Origin: Polyodon spathula
Lineage: Eukaryota > Chordata > Actinopteri > Acipenseriformes > Polyodontidae
Reading direction: 5' to 3'
Length of the DNA: 64,000 nucleotides
NCBI RefSeq assembly: GCF_017654505.1
Contig: NC_054534.1
Coordinates: forward strand, 11,338,571 to 11,402,570
Under the pieces are notes generated by a model. It did no database searches. It was not told the origin of the DNA and was given only the letters and a program-made list of their open reading frames with translations. Of the stretch, positions 54,700 through 64,000 are shown piece after piece; within the stretch, counting starts at the first letter, position 1; each line of letters starts with the position of its first letter. The translations under genes were made by a program, and so were the position numbers.

Positions 54700-55980
54700 C
54701 ACACTTCTGGTGCTTGTAAACATTAGTTTGTATGTTTGTACCTAATTTAATAAAACATAACATGTAGTAAAGATTATCTGTTTTTAATGTACCATTATTG
54801 ATTTTAGGATAGCACCAATACTTTTTTGTCACTACACCCCTGCAAGGCAACAAGTTTGAATAGACACACAGTAGGAACAAAAAGATCTAGAACTTGCTAA
54901 TTGTGTTTTTCTTAAACCAGAGTCAAACTTCATCTGACTTTCCATCTAAATGACAGAGAGCATGGTTTACAAAGTGCATTCAATTGCAGTTAATGGTATT
55001 AAGAACACACAGGTTATTAGTAAATTATAAAAAGGATCTATACTGTATTATAATTTTAGGCAATTGAATTCTTCTTCAGTGTTTACAATACAGGACTAGC
55101 ACAATTAATGAAAGCATTGGAAGGCATCCCAATAGAAATCAGATGTGATAATGGCTCAACTGGCAGCCATTGTATCTTGAGCGTACCTGTCAGTAGAGGA
55201 ACTTGAATTTTTTAGTATTGTAGCAATCTGGAGGGGAAAAGTGAACACAGTATCATTGTTCTATTCACAATTTAAAACATTTCTAGCTTTATATTAAACT
55301 AATTAAACATGGTTCATATCTCTAAAATAGCATGCAGGCACAGTGCAGGGACAAAAGCATTGCGTCTGTAGACAGATTTCAAAATGAACAATGGTCATAG
55401 TATTGTACACAATAATGCATTAACTAAATTAGCCTTTTATCTGAGAAACATTTTCACCCCTTGACTATAATGGTAGTTTTTTTAAAGTACAATGTAAGAC
55501 AGTGGAGGCGTCTTGCATTTCTGGCTGGATTGGCCTACCTTAACCCATTCAGTGCCATTGCCCTCATTTGAGAACAGGCTACTTCGTAATTTTTTGGAGC
55601 ATTTTTAACTGGCATCTAACTGTTATTTTAATGTTCTCTTTAACTATATTGTCATGATAACTTACTTTAGTTTTGTTAACCGCAGAAGTGAAGTCCAAAT
55701 GTAGCTGTTCATTCTGCAAATGTAATTCTTCAGATGCTTTTATGACACCTCAATATAAAAGTGATACATTTCATGGTGTTTTTCTATCCACAGTGATGAT
55801 AAAGTGTATCGTAAACATTTTTTTTATTTCATTAATTTGTATAAAGAATCTGTTTAACAATCCTCCACTCCATTTATACAGTGGACTTAACCACAAATGC
55901 AATGCAATGTGTCATATTATTTGGAAGCCTATCATAAACATTGCTACCATTTGATTAGTTTTCTTTGTGCTGGTAATTTC

Positions 55981-56014
<34 letters not shown>

Positions 56015-57704
56015 GGTTATTTAGCCTCTCTCTGTATTGCAAAGGCAAAGCAGTCCCATACATAAGTTGATGATAAGCTGATGTTATTACCTGTCTTAGT
56101 GTGGGCATTGTTGAAGATAATACTAGGTAAGGAGGCTGCACAAAATATCCAGTGTGTACCATCGTTGAATGCTTCTGTGAATCAAAGACTAATTGAAGAC
56201 GTCAGTTAATAAAGGTTTTCAGATTAGTGAACGTTTTGCTCTCCAAATTGATTCTGCATTTTTATAGGTACTGTAACTTTACTGTGTTAATACTCCTGCA
56301 TTTGAATGATACAGTGAGTATGTTAAACTTTAACTTAATATTTAAGGCAGTAGTATTAGGGGTGCATTTGTTTTCCAACAGCAGTAAAGCAGCTTGTGTA
56401 ACCATGGAGACATATAAGTGTGATTTTTTTTAGAGCTTCATTTATTAAGTGTTGTGTATGTTCTCAATCCAGACCCCCTCTTCGGTTTTACTCTTGAATT
56501 GTTATTATGATTGTTTCACAATACAGCGGTGTATATGTAACTACCTGATTACATAGTAAGGCTTTTGCTGGAAAGATGGTAGCCTGTCACTGTTGTTCAA
56601 TGGGGGCAGGGAGTGCAGAGAAAATGTTTAGTCTGAAAGGATTTTCAAATTGCAAACCCAAGTCCTGTCTATGTATCGCAGTAGAAGTGCATTGCTGAGC
56701 TGTAGGCTGGAGTCTGGCTTTGTTGCTGCGTAATAAACAATGAATATTACTGGCTAAAACCATCTACAACGCTGTATAAAGTTGTTTACTCCAATAGTGA
56801 AGCTGTGGGACAATATTGAAGCAAGGATACATTGATCAATTTGAAACAAAGACAGCAGCAGAATCAATATGCTAGCCTTTTTTATAAATATGAACCTCAT
56901 CTAAAAATGCCAAACCTCATCAATATATCTTTAGCAACAAAGTACTTACTGTGTGTTTCACAAGTAATTACTCTACACTTGACAAGTAGGTACTGTACAT
57001 TCTGTCTAAAAGCACAAAGTGTGATCCAGTGTGGTTTATTTTAGCTGTACCAATAAAAACCATGGCCAACAAATCATAAATGTGTCACAAAGAACCCTAA
57101 TATACATCTAATGCACTTGTACTAGAGATCTGAAAACCAATGTAATAAGAATATTGCTCGGAACAGCATATAGTCAAAACTAATTGTGTGAAAGCAGCCC
57201 ATGTGCATATTAACTAACTTCATAAAACCCAAACCAGGGGCTGCATTCTTCATTAGAGACTGCACGAGAGTACAATGAAGAAGTGATACAAACACAACCT
57301 ACTTAATCCCACAATGACTTTCAGAGCAGAAAACTCTTTTCAATTTAAATAATGATAGTTGTGAAGCTCATAGACCATTGAGTTTGATGCAAACATCTCT
57401 CTTTGTAGACTTTTTATTAGTTCTTGTCTGGAAGACAGATAGAAAAGTAGATTGATGTTAACATTTTTACTCCCAAGAATGCATTCATGTTTTAGTATAA
57501 TTACAATATTTTAAGGGTTCCTAACAAACTTTAATTTCTTACATTAACCGAATGGGCTAAAAATAATAATTACTGTATGGACACGTTCTCCCACATGCAA
57601 TACATGCATTTCATACCATGTTGATACATACACAAGGCCCTTTAGTCTCAGTTTTTTAGATTTGTGCTAAAAAATTACCTGGTTTTATAAAAGTTTTTAG
57701 GCTG
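54700..57704. other. Unique sequence, no gene seen
   Basis: Poly(A) of about 29 bp at 55983-56011. A minus-strand frame of 191 codons at 54305-54880 crosses the (TA)n and the LTR fragment and is not a gene. No exon recognised. Confidence 0.4.
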
Positions 57705-57888
57705 ATTTTCAACCTAACTTAGGAAGGTTAGGGTTAGATTTAGGGTTAGAGTTAGGATTAGATCTTGAAAAAAATTATACATTAAATACATTATAACTAT
57801 GCATAATAACATTGTAATTGTGTACAAGTACACATGTATTTACTAAGTAACTACTATGAAAATACACTTAATGTAAAGTGTTACCCAT
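57705..57888 (-). repeat. Dispersed repeat family T, copy 3
   Basis: Plus strand starts with telomere-like ggttagggttagatttaggg and gttagagttagg, continues acattataactatgcataat and acatgtatttactaagtaac, and ends cttaatgtaaagtgttaccc. It is the inverted form of 30318-30465. Confidence 0.75.
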
Positions 57889-57889
57889 T

Positions 57890-59705
57890 AAACTGTATGC
57901 ATTCAATTATTATAATTAGTTCCTGTCTACACTATGTGCCCACTACCCTCCATATTGGGACCAAATAGTGGAAAAAACATCCTTATAACATATTTACAAC
58001 TGTCTTATTAACACTAGAACCACTGTGATTATGCTCATACCTAAAACCGCCACTGGCAGCCAGGAACAAACCGTATTGCATTACAGGTGTTCTCCAACAA
58101 AAGCGACCATATTGGGATCGGGACAATCAACCGTTGAGACCAATGACCTGGAGTCAAAAATTGGTATTGTAAACCTTTCGAAATTAAATCTTCCTCCTGC
58201 TCAGACATCCCTTTAGAATTTGCTCCTATATTGGGACTTAATGCTATGGGAGCTTTTTTTTTTTTTTCTTAGCTCTACAATGTCTATTCCCTATGTACAA
58301 TACAAGAAGACACCAGATTGAAATTCAGACACCAGATATCCAATTTGTCGGTCCAGGGTCCCCAGAGTACAGCAGGAACTATGCCACTGAACCATTGCCT
58401 CATGGGTCATCCTTTCAGAGGGATGGAGGGAAGGGAACAGCTCTGTGATAACCTCAGAGTGCCAGGTTGCAGGATTTAGAGTGACGGAGAGTTGAGTAGT
58501 CAGAGAGAAAGGCAGGACAGAGCATAGGGAGATCATTTTTGTTTAACAACTTTATTGACATGACATTATTCAACAATAAAAACACACATTGAAAAATTTC
58601 ATTTACAAATTCAAGACAATTCAGTATTTTCATTAGACAACCAGATACAATAAAAAATATATATTTACATAGAAATATTTATTTCTTTATTTTTAATTTC
58701 CATTTATTATGCACAAATTCACCTTCTCACATTTAGATTATTCAAAGGTTCATACATCCTCAGTTGAGCACAGCACACCCTCTATTCCCCAAACCCTCTG
58801 AAACAAATCCAGTTGGTGCACCAGTCTATAATAGGTGAACTCGAGTCTCATTCACAACTTAAACACCAGCACCACATCCTGTCAGCATCCCTCTCTCCTG
58901 GTTCTTCTGGTTCTTTAGTATTGCCAGTTTGGCCTGACCCAAGAGAAAATTAGGCAGTACATAACTCCAAATATAAAAAGTCGGAGAAATAGTTAACTGC
59001 AGACCAGTAATCAGGTCCTTTAAAAAACATAGAAGAGGCTGTAAACTTGAACAGTGCAAATAACAATGCAATATAGTTTATCTGCTATTACAGAAAATAC
59101 ACTTATCAGAATCCCCTTGTTGGATAATAGTAAGGAGAGAGTTGGTGGTCATTCGCGTGGTTGGACATCAGGGAACTTTGGGGTGAAAATACACCATATT
59201 ACTGCAATGTTTACAGTGGGAAACTGTGCTGTGTTCAGCGTGTTTTTGCAACAAAATGCCAAAATAATGTGAAGCAGTTGGTTTTACTAACAGCAATTTG
59301 ATGAAGAGAAAAAAACCTTTCACCGTTTTCCAAAGGACAAACTTAGAAAGAAAAAGTGGATACATGCCTTAAAGAAGCTAGGAGAGACGGGTCCAAATGG
59401 CAGCCATTTGCAGAATCCAGGATTTTTATTATAAAAACAATAATTTATATAGACCTAGGATACATATTTATTGTCACTATCACTATAATTTATTACCTAG
59501 GAAAAATAAGAAGACTCATTCTTTTGATAGTATGAATTAAACTTATGTAGGCCTTTCAGGACAAGTTTACATACATTTTCCATTCATATGTATATGCAAC
59601 TGATGCACATTATTATCTGTACTGTTGCTGAGATCACATTTTTTTATAATCATAATTTACGTTTGCAGAGATACACTGATGGACTGATTAATGAAAAATG
59701 TCTGC
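57890..59705. other. Unique sequence, no gene seen
   Basis: TTAACACTAGAAC at 58008-58020 repeats the piggyBac-like motif of 47600. Poly(T) near 58255. No exon recognised. Confidence 0.4.

Positions 59706-59707
<2 letters not shown>

Positions 59708-59765
<58 letters not shown>
59708..59765. repeat. (AAT)n microsatellite
   Basis: About 57 bp of AAT, followed 60 bp later by SINE-like sequence on the minus strand, so it may have grown from a SINE tail. Confidence 0.95.
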
Positions 59766-59766
<1 letters not shown>

Positions 59767-59827
59767 CATCCTTTATGTCTTTACAGGATTAATATATATG
59801 GGGGAGGGGGGGGGGTTCCTGTATTCT

Positions 59828-59870
59828 TTAGTAGACGACTTTATCCAAGGCTACTTACTTACAGGGTTTG
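59828..59870 (-). repeat. SINE-like fragment
   Basis: tagtagacgactttatccaa then ggctacttacttacaggg resembles the block ggcagacgcctttatccaag of the SINE at 62165, which is common in fish genomes. Confidence 0.4.
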
Positions 59871-59874
59871 TCGT

Positions 59875-62164
59875 GCAATATAATACTATAAAAACAGTTA
59901 ACACACCAGGGGATGGTTTTTCAAAACGTAATCAAATGATCGGATTTTGTAATCCTATATTTTGTGATCGAGATTCCTTTAAAAACAAAACAAATTTCAT
60001 AATAGATATTATTTCTAATGTGGATAGAAGGAATCCAGCAGTGACATGTTCTGAAACACACGGCTCAAAACAATACAGATAACAGAAATCTAGAACCCAG
60101 AATATCAGAAAATAAATTCCGGATCACTGTTATTGAAAGACACTGGCCCCTGGTGTCTCAATGAGGTAGATGAAGATATCGGGCCATAGAGTAGGACTGT
60201 TGATCCACACATCAGCTGGGAGCTTGTAGGGGCAGTTATCGATGTTTGCAGCCGATAATTTGTCGCTCTTTTTGCAACTTAACATAGGTTCTCCATATAA
60301 TTGTATATTATGTCATAGCGAAGCGTATTATTATGAGTTAATAGTCCATCAGCAAAATCCCATAGGCTAGAATGTAAGAACACCGACTATTTTCACCCCA
60401 GCTGCTGGTTGGCTAAGTGGAAATGATCCGGCACTGACCATGCGAATAACTGTGTGCAACACTCTCCACTGTAAGTCTCCTACAGTGGAGACTCTTCTGC
60501 AGTGATGGCTTATACAAAGCCCTCCAGGCTGGAACAACGGCCTCTTCTACATTTAATTTTTCACGCCAACATGTTTCTGGAAGTTCCTTACTGTTTTTAA
60601 AGTGTTTTTTTTTTTTTTTTTTTTTATTTTCACACAGTCTATACAGTTTATTAAAAAAAAAAAAAGAAGACAGGGGAACTAAATTAGAGATATACCGCAA
60701 TGCTACAATATTTATTTATGTAACTAGATTTGTTTACCCTGGCAAACTGTATCTTGACATTCTGCTTGCAGACTCTACCCTATACAGTGACGTGTATGGT
60801 GGTGTGTAAATGTACCATTTTTGTGCAGGGAAAGATAGGGTGGAGAACAAACCACTAAGAAAGCAAAAAATCAAACTCTGCTAACGATCCATAGATTTTT
60901 AAGTCTGTGATTGACATTGAAATGTATTGGTTCAACTGGGCACTCTAGTTGCTAAGCTTTTAAAATAGATGCTCCTACTTCCTGTACCATGCTGTCATCA
61001 CCTCCCCCTTACCAGTGTGCACTTCAGCAAGTCTGCAAAGATCTTTCTTTCAGGTGCAACACTGAGCCATACTTATATTATTAGAGATGGGGTTGACCAA
61101 AACCCATGTGGCCTAGACCCAATCGGATTAGCCCGTGGCTTCTTTAATGTGGCCTGGACCCAATCGGATCAGCGAGGGCTGAATTTCAGCACAAATCTTG
61201 CAAGATACAAACCGTACAGTGGGAAAAGTGTATTTGAACCTCAGACACATTTCCTGTACTGTACGTCATCTTACGAAAACATTGTAATGCAGCATAATAA
61301 CTTGTAGGGGTAGCATTCTAGGTCTGGAATGTGCTATTTGTATTGGTTTTTTTTGTTTTTGTTTTTTTTTAAAGCATTCCCGACATTTAAAATATTCACT
61401 GACACACACACTCACACACGCACACACATACACACTGACACACACAACTGAATTCCTAACAGCTGACATTCAAAAGGCCCATTTGACAGTAATATTTTGC
61501 TCAGCGTGACATCTCATTTATTCTCAGTAATCATAATTTCTTTTACACGCCCAGTAGTCTTTGCTATCGGGACCCCGTCTCTCCCTGTCATTTGTGATCT
61601 GGGAGGAACTACCATTTCCAGGTCACCAGCTCACATCTTGGAGACACACTATTCATGAGGGAGTGGAGTGGGAATTTACATCTCGCCAAAGAGTTTTCCC
61701 CTCCATTGGTTAGCATTGCCAGGTCAGCGAGTTGCTTTCCTGTCAGAGGCAGGATAATGGCTGCTGCACTGCCTCCCACGTATTACACACTCACTGCCTC
61801 TGACCTTGTTGCAGGTCTAGGATGCATTCTGATATTATGACAGCCCTCATATACTGCCAACAGCCCCGAAACCTAAATGGAAGACTGTAGAATAAAGCCC
61901 TATTGCTCAGGCTCGATTATCTGATATTTTACCCTACAGACACAGCTTCTGTAATAAGCTTTATTGAGCCATATCTTTATTGCTGTTGTAGTGCATTTTA
62001 ATTGTTTTTCTATATATTTTGTTTTTTGAAAAAATGTTAGGACAGACTACACCTGCTGCACCTGAAATGTGTAACTTATAGCACATAAAAAAAAACTGTC
62101 ATATTCCATTTTGATTCACAATTTTTTAGCACGTTTAAAGTAAAGCAAATGATTTGTCATAGTT
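59875..62164. other. Unique sequence, possible conserved non-coding block
   Basis: A 41-bp tandem duplication starts at 61108 and 61149 (gtggcct.gacccaatcggat). Poly(T) at 60605. 61480-61960 is complex, non-repetitive DNA and a candidate conserved non-coding block. No exon recognised. Confidence 0.4.
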
Positions 62165-62372
62165 TGTTGCTATATTATTTGTTATTATTATTTGTTTATT
62201 TGGCAGACGCCTTTATCCAAGGGTCTTACAGCGATTAGGGTATGTGAACTATGCATCAGCTGCAGAGTCACTTACAACGAGGTCTCACCTGAAAGACTTT
62301 GCACAAGGAGGTTAAGTGACATGCTTACGGTCACACAGAGAGTCAGTGAGTGAGCCAACATTTGAATCGGGG
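62165..62372 (-). mobile_element. tRNA-derived SINE, 3' part
   Basis: On the minus strand it ends with ttggataaaggcgtctgcca and a tail of aaataaacaaataataata. Its body has gtgactctgcagctgatgca and cttaacctccttgtgcaaag. Towards its 5' side it stops at cccc g in the middle of a B-box-like gattcaaat. The rest of the SINE lies at 62822-62872, beyond an LTR. Confidence 0.7.
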
Positions 62373-62821
62373 TATGAACAGGCTGGCTTGTGTGGTGACG
62401 TCAAGACAGGAAGGAGTAGCACACACAGAGACAGCACTGGGGTATGATGGCGCTGCGACGAGTTTTATTAATAAATAAAAACAACAAAAACAAAACAAAG
62501 CAAAACACTAATACAAAACAAAGAGGCACGTTGTGACAAAGAGACATGGAACACACAAGTATCATGCTGGTATAAACCCAGCACAAATAGCAATTGTAAT
62601 AATTTATTTTAGTTTCTCTTTCTGCGGGTTAATCAATCAATCTGGAGACGGTCACATTCTGCACGGGTTTAGCATGGATGGAGAAATTTAACCCCCATCC
62701 ATGCTGCAAAAACAACAACAAAACACTGTGTTTTATACAAATAAAACAAAACGTTTAAATCATAATATCACAAATACACAATAATACACACACACACAGG
62801 GGTGGGGTGTACCCTGTCACA
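62373..62821 (-). mobile_element. LTR, family C (449 bp), inserted into a SINE
   Basis: On the minus strand it begins TGTGACAGGGTACACCCC at 62821. cgggg stands on both sides (62368-62372 and 62822-62826), a 5-bp target duplication, and the two flanks are the two halves of one SINE. The far end reads tatgaaca on the plus strand, so the expected CA terminus has changed to TA. tttattaataaataaaaac near 62464 supplies polyadenylation-type signals on the minus strand. Solo LTR; no internal sequence. Confidence 0.8.
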
Positions 62822-62872
62822 CGGGGATCTCCTGGTTACAATCCCTTTTCTTTAAACAGCCACTTTGTTGAT
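62822..62872 (-). mobile_element. tRNA-derived SINE, 5' promoter part
   Basis: On the minus strand: tggctgtttaaagaaaaggg resembles an A box and its downstream region, then attgtaaccaggagatcccc leads into the B box, completed at 62372 as gattcaaat. Fish SINEs of this kind are transcribed by RNA polymerase III from such internal boxes; here the promoter is cut by the LTR. Confidence 0.65.
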
Positions 62873-62874
62873 AG

Positions 62875-63491
62875 ATATGTGACAGGCAAACTCCGAAACT
62901 AGGTAATTTGCGGATTGCCAGGGAGATTCACGAATTGCCCCGTCAAAGTCCAAAATGAATCACAAAGATCTTTCATTTTATGTTGTCAGAGGACAGAGAC
63001 AGAACTACGATTGAAGAGCTTGTTTGACCCGTCTACCTGAGCAGCATCATTCACTCACTCAATTCATTCATAAAAACTACACCGGAAGTCCAGTCTCAGT
63101 CAATAGACATATATTTAAAAATGTATTTTTATTGACTACATGACTATATAAAGTATTTAATGACATATGTAAGACTAATTTATTTTAAACACATTATTAA
63201 AATCTAGCTATGTATGATGTACTTAACTTACACTCTCAGTCACTCTGCTAAGTACGCTCTCCAACTGCTCGTCATAAACACTGTCAAATGTGATTCAACT
63301 AATTATTCATGTTCCATCCAGTAACTGCATCCATCTCTCTGAATGGACAGTACAACTTCTTACTATTATTATTGGTTGTTATTATGTTATTGATAATACC
63401 GGCCTTTTTTATGCAACTGTCAATGGGGTTTCTCATGTTAATATTTGTTCCAATGTTGCGGCTAATATTGTTTCAAACTGTAATGTAGGTT
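62875..63491. other. Unique sequence, no gene seen
   Basis: No exon or named repeat recognised. Confidence 0.45.
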
Positions 63492-64000
63492 TGTGACAGA
63501 AATACAATGATTCTTAGTTGTAAATCTCCCTCCCGACCTGTGGGGGCGCTAAGCAGTGAGAACAGAGTTCCCTGGACGTGCTAGCCTGACAGTTCTTTCC
63601 CAGGGTTCAAAGGTTGTCAGCCAGCTAGAATGGGGACGGGACTCAGTTGCACTAACACATTGACCTGGAAGGGAAACAACGTGGCACCCGCAGATTGGAG
63701 AGGCGGAGAGGTTAGAGAGGTGTTTACCAAGGGGTCATGTGTGACATCATAAAAAGGGACGGAGAATCATAATCTGTTCCTTTGCTTTGGTTTGTGTTTT
63801 GAACCAAGAAGGACTGTGAAAGACCCTATGTATTAAGAACAGTATTGTGAGTGTTTCGTTTGTTTGTCTGTGTGTAATTTGTTTGTTTGTAAATTACCAG
63901 ACGGCTAACACAATTGCGGAGACGTCGCCGTTGTGTATTGCCACGGGATGATTGTTTTGGTCACCACACCTGGATATAAAATAAAGACCCTTTCTAAACA
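63492..64000 (+). mobile_element. LTR, family A, copy 3, cut by window edge
   Basis: Starts TGTGACAGAAATACAATGAT. It shares with 47694-48418 the order ctccctcc, gacagtt.tt.ccagggtt, gaccTGGAagGGAAAC, agattgga, ggtgt/gggg block, catcataaaaagggacgg (TATA-like, 63746), ctgttcctttg, ggctaaca and gtcgcc. tataaaataaagacc near 63975 is a polyadenylation-type signal. Whether it is a solo LTR or the 5' LTR of a longer element cannot be seen. Confidence 0.8.

Noticed and set aside
54305..54880. 191-codon minus-strand frame
   Set aside because: Crosses a (TA)n array and an LTR fragment; no domain.

Overview
This window looks like repeat-rich, intergenic or intronic DNA from a vertebrate, most likely a ray-finned fish. 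Evidence for that is a mix of L2 and CR1 LINEs, a Penelope-like element, several Tc1/mariner transposons, fish-type tRNA-derived SINE sequence, long (TA)n, (AC)n and (GA)n microsatellites, and a low-GC background. An acipenseriform (sturgeon or paddlefish) or another non-teleost source is a guess from the style of the repeats and cannot be proved from sequence alone. I found no convincing host protein-coding exon, rRNA or functional tRNA. Every protein-like reading frame I recognise belongs to a decayed mobile element.

Layout. 1-9.8 kb: a 1.6-kb minisatellite with a telomere-like core (744-2384), a small 42-bp minisatellite, an L2 LINE fossil (+), a CR1 LINE fossil (-), and a 5'-truncated Tc1 element that runs into a (TA)n array. 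9.8-15.5 kb: mostly unique DNA with microsatellites, and a 208-bp TIR element nested in an older dispersed repeat. 15.5-18.5 kb: a confused block of direct repeats and LTR-retroelement-like sequence whose copies differ mainly by small indels. 20.7-24.1 kb: a near-identical 1.6-kb tandem duplication carrying gag-like sequence on the minus strand. 24.1-25.7 kb: the best preserved Tc1 element, with long inverted repeats, a DD34E triad and several frameshifts.

27-41 kb: short fish interspersed repeats, a 706-bp TIR element, a Penelope-like reverse transcriptase fossil on the minus strand (34767-36180), an LTR family present as two inverted copies, and a 58-bp satellite. 44.2-45.4 kb: a CR1 copy inserted inside a Tc1-like TIR element. 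47.7-48.4 kb: a solo LTR with a perfect 5-bp target duplication. 51.1-52.4 kb: a third Tc1 element between microsatellites. 62.2-62.9 kb: a SINE split at its B box by an LTR. 63.5-64 kb: an LTR of the 47.7-kb family, cut by the window edge.

The elements form a layered history rather than a working system: old dispersed repeats and LINEs, then TIR elements and LTRs inserted into them, then microsatellite growth and local tandem duplication. No element here appears able to move by itself. The best leads are the segmental duplication, the nested insertions with identifiable empty sites, the telomere-like minisatellite, and the indel-dominated block, which may be an assembly problem.
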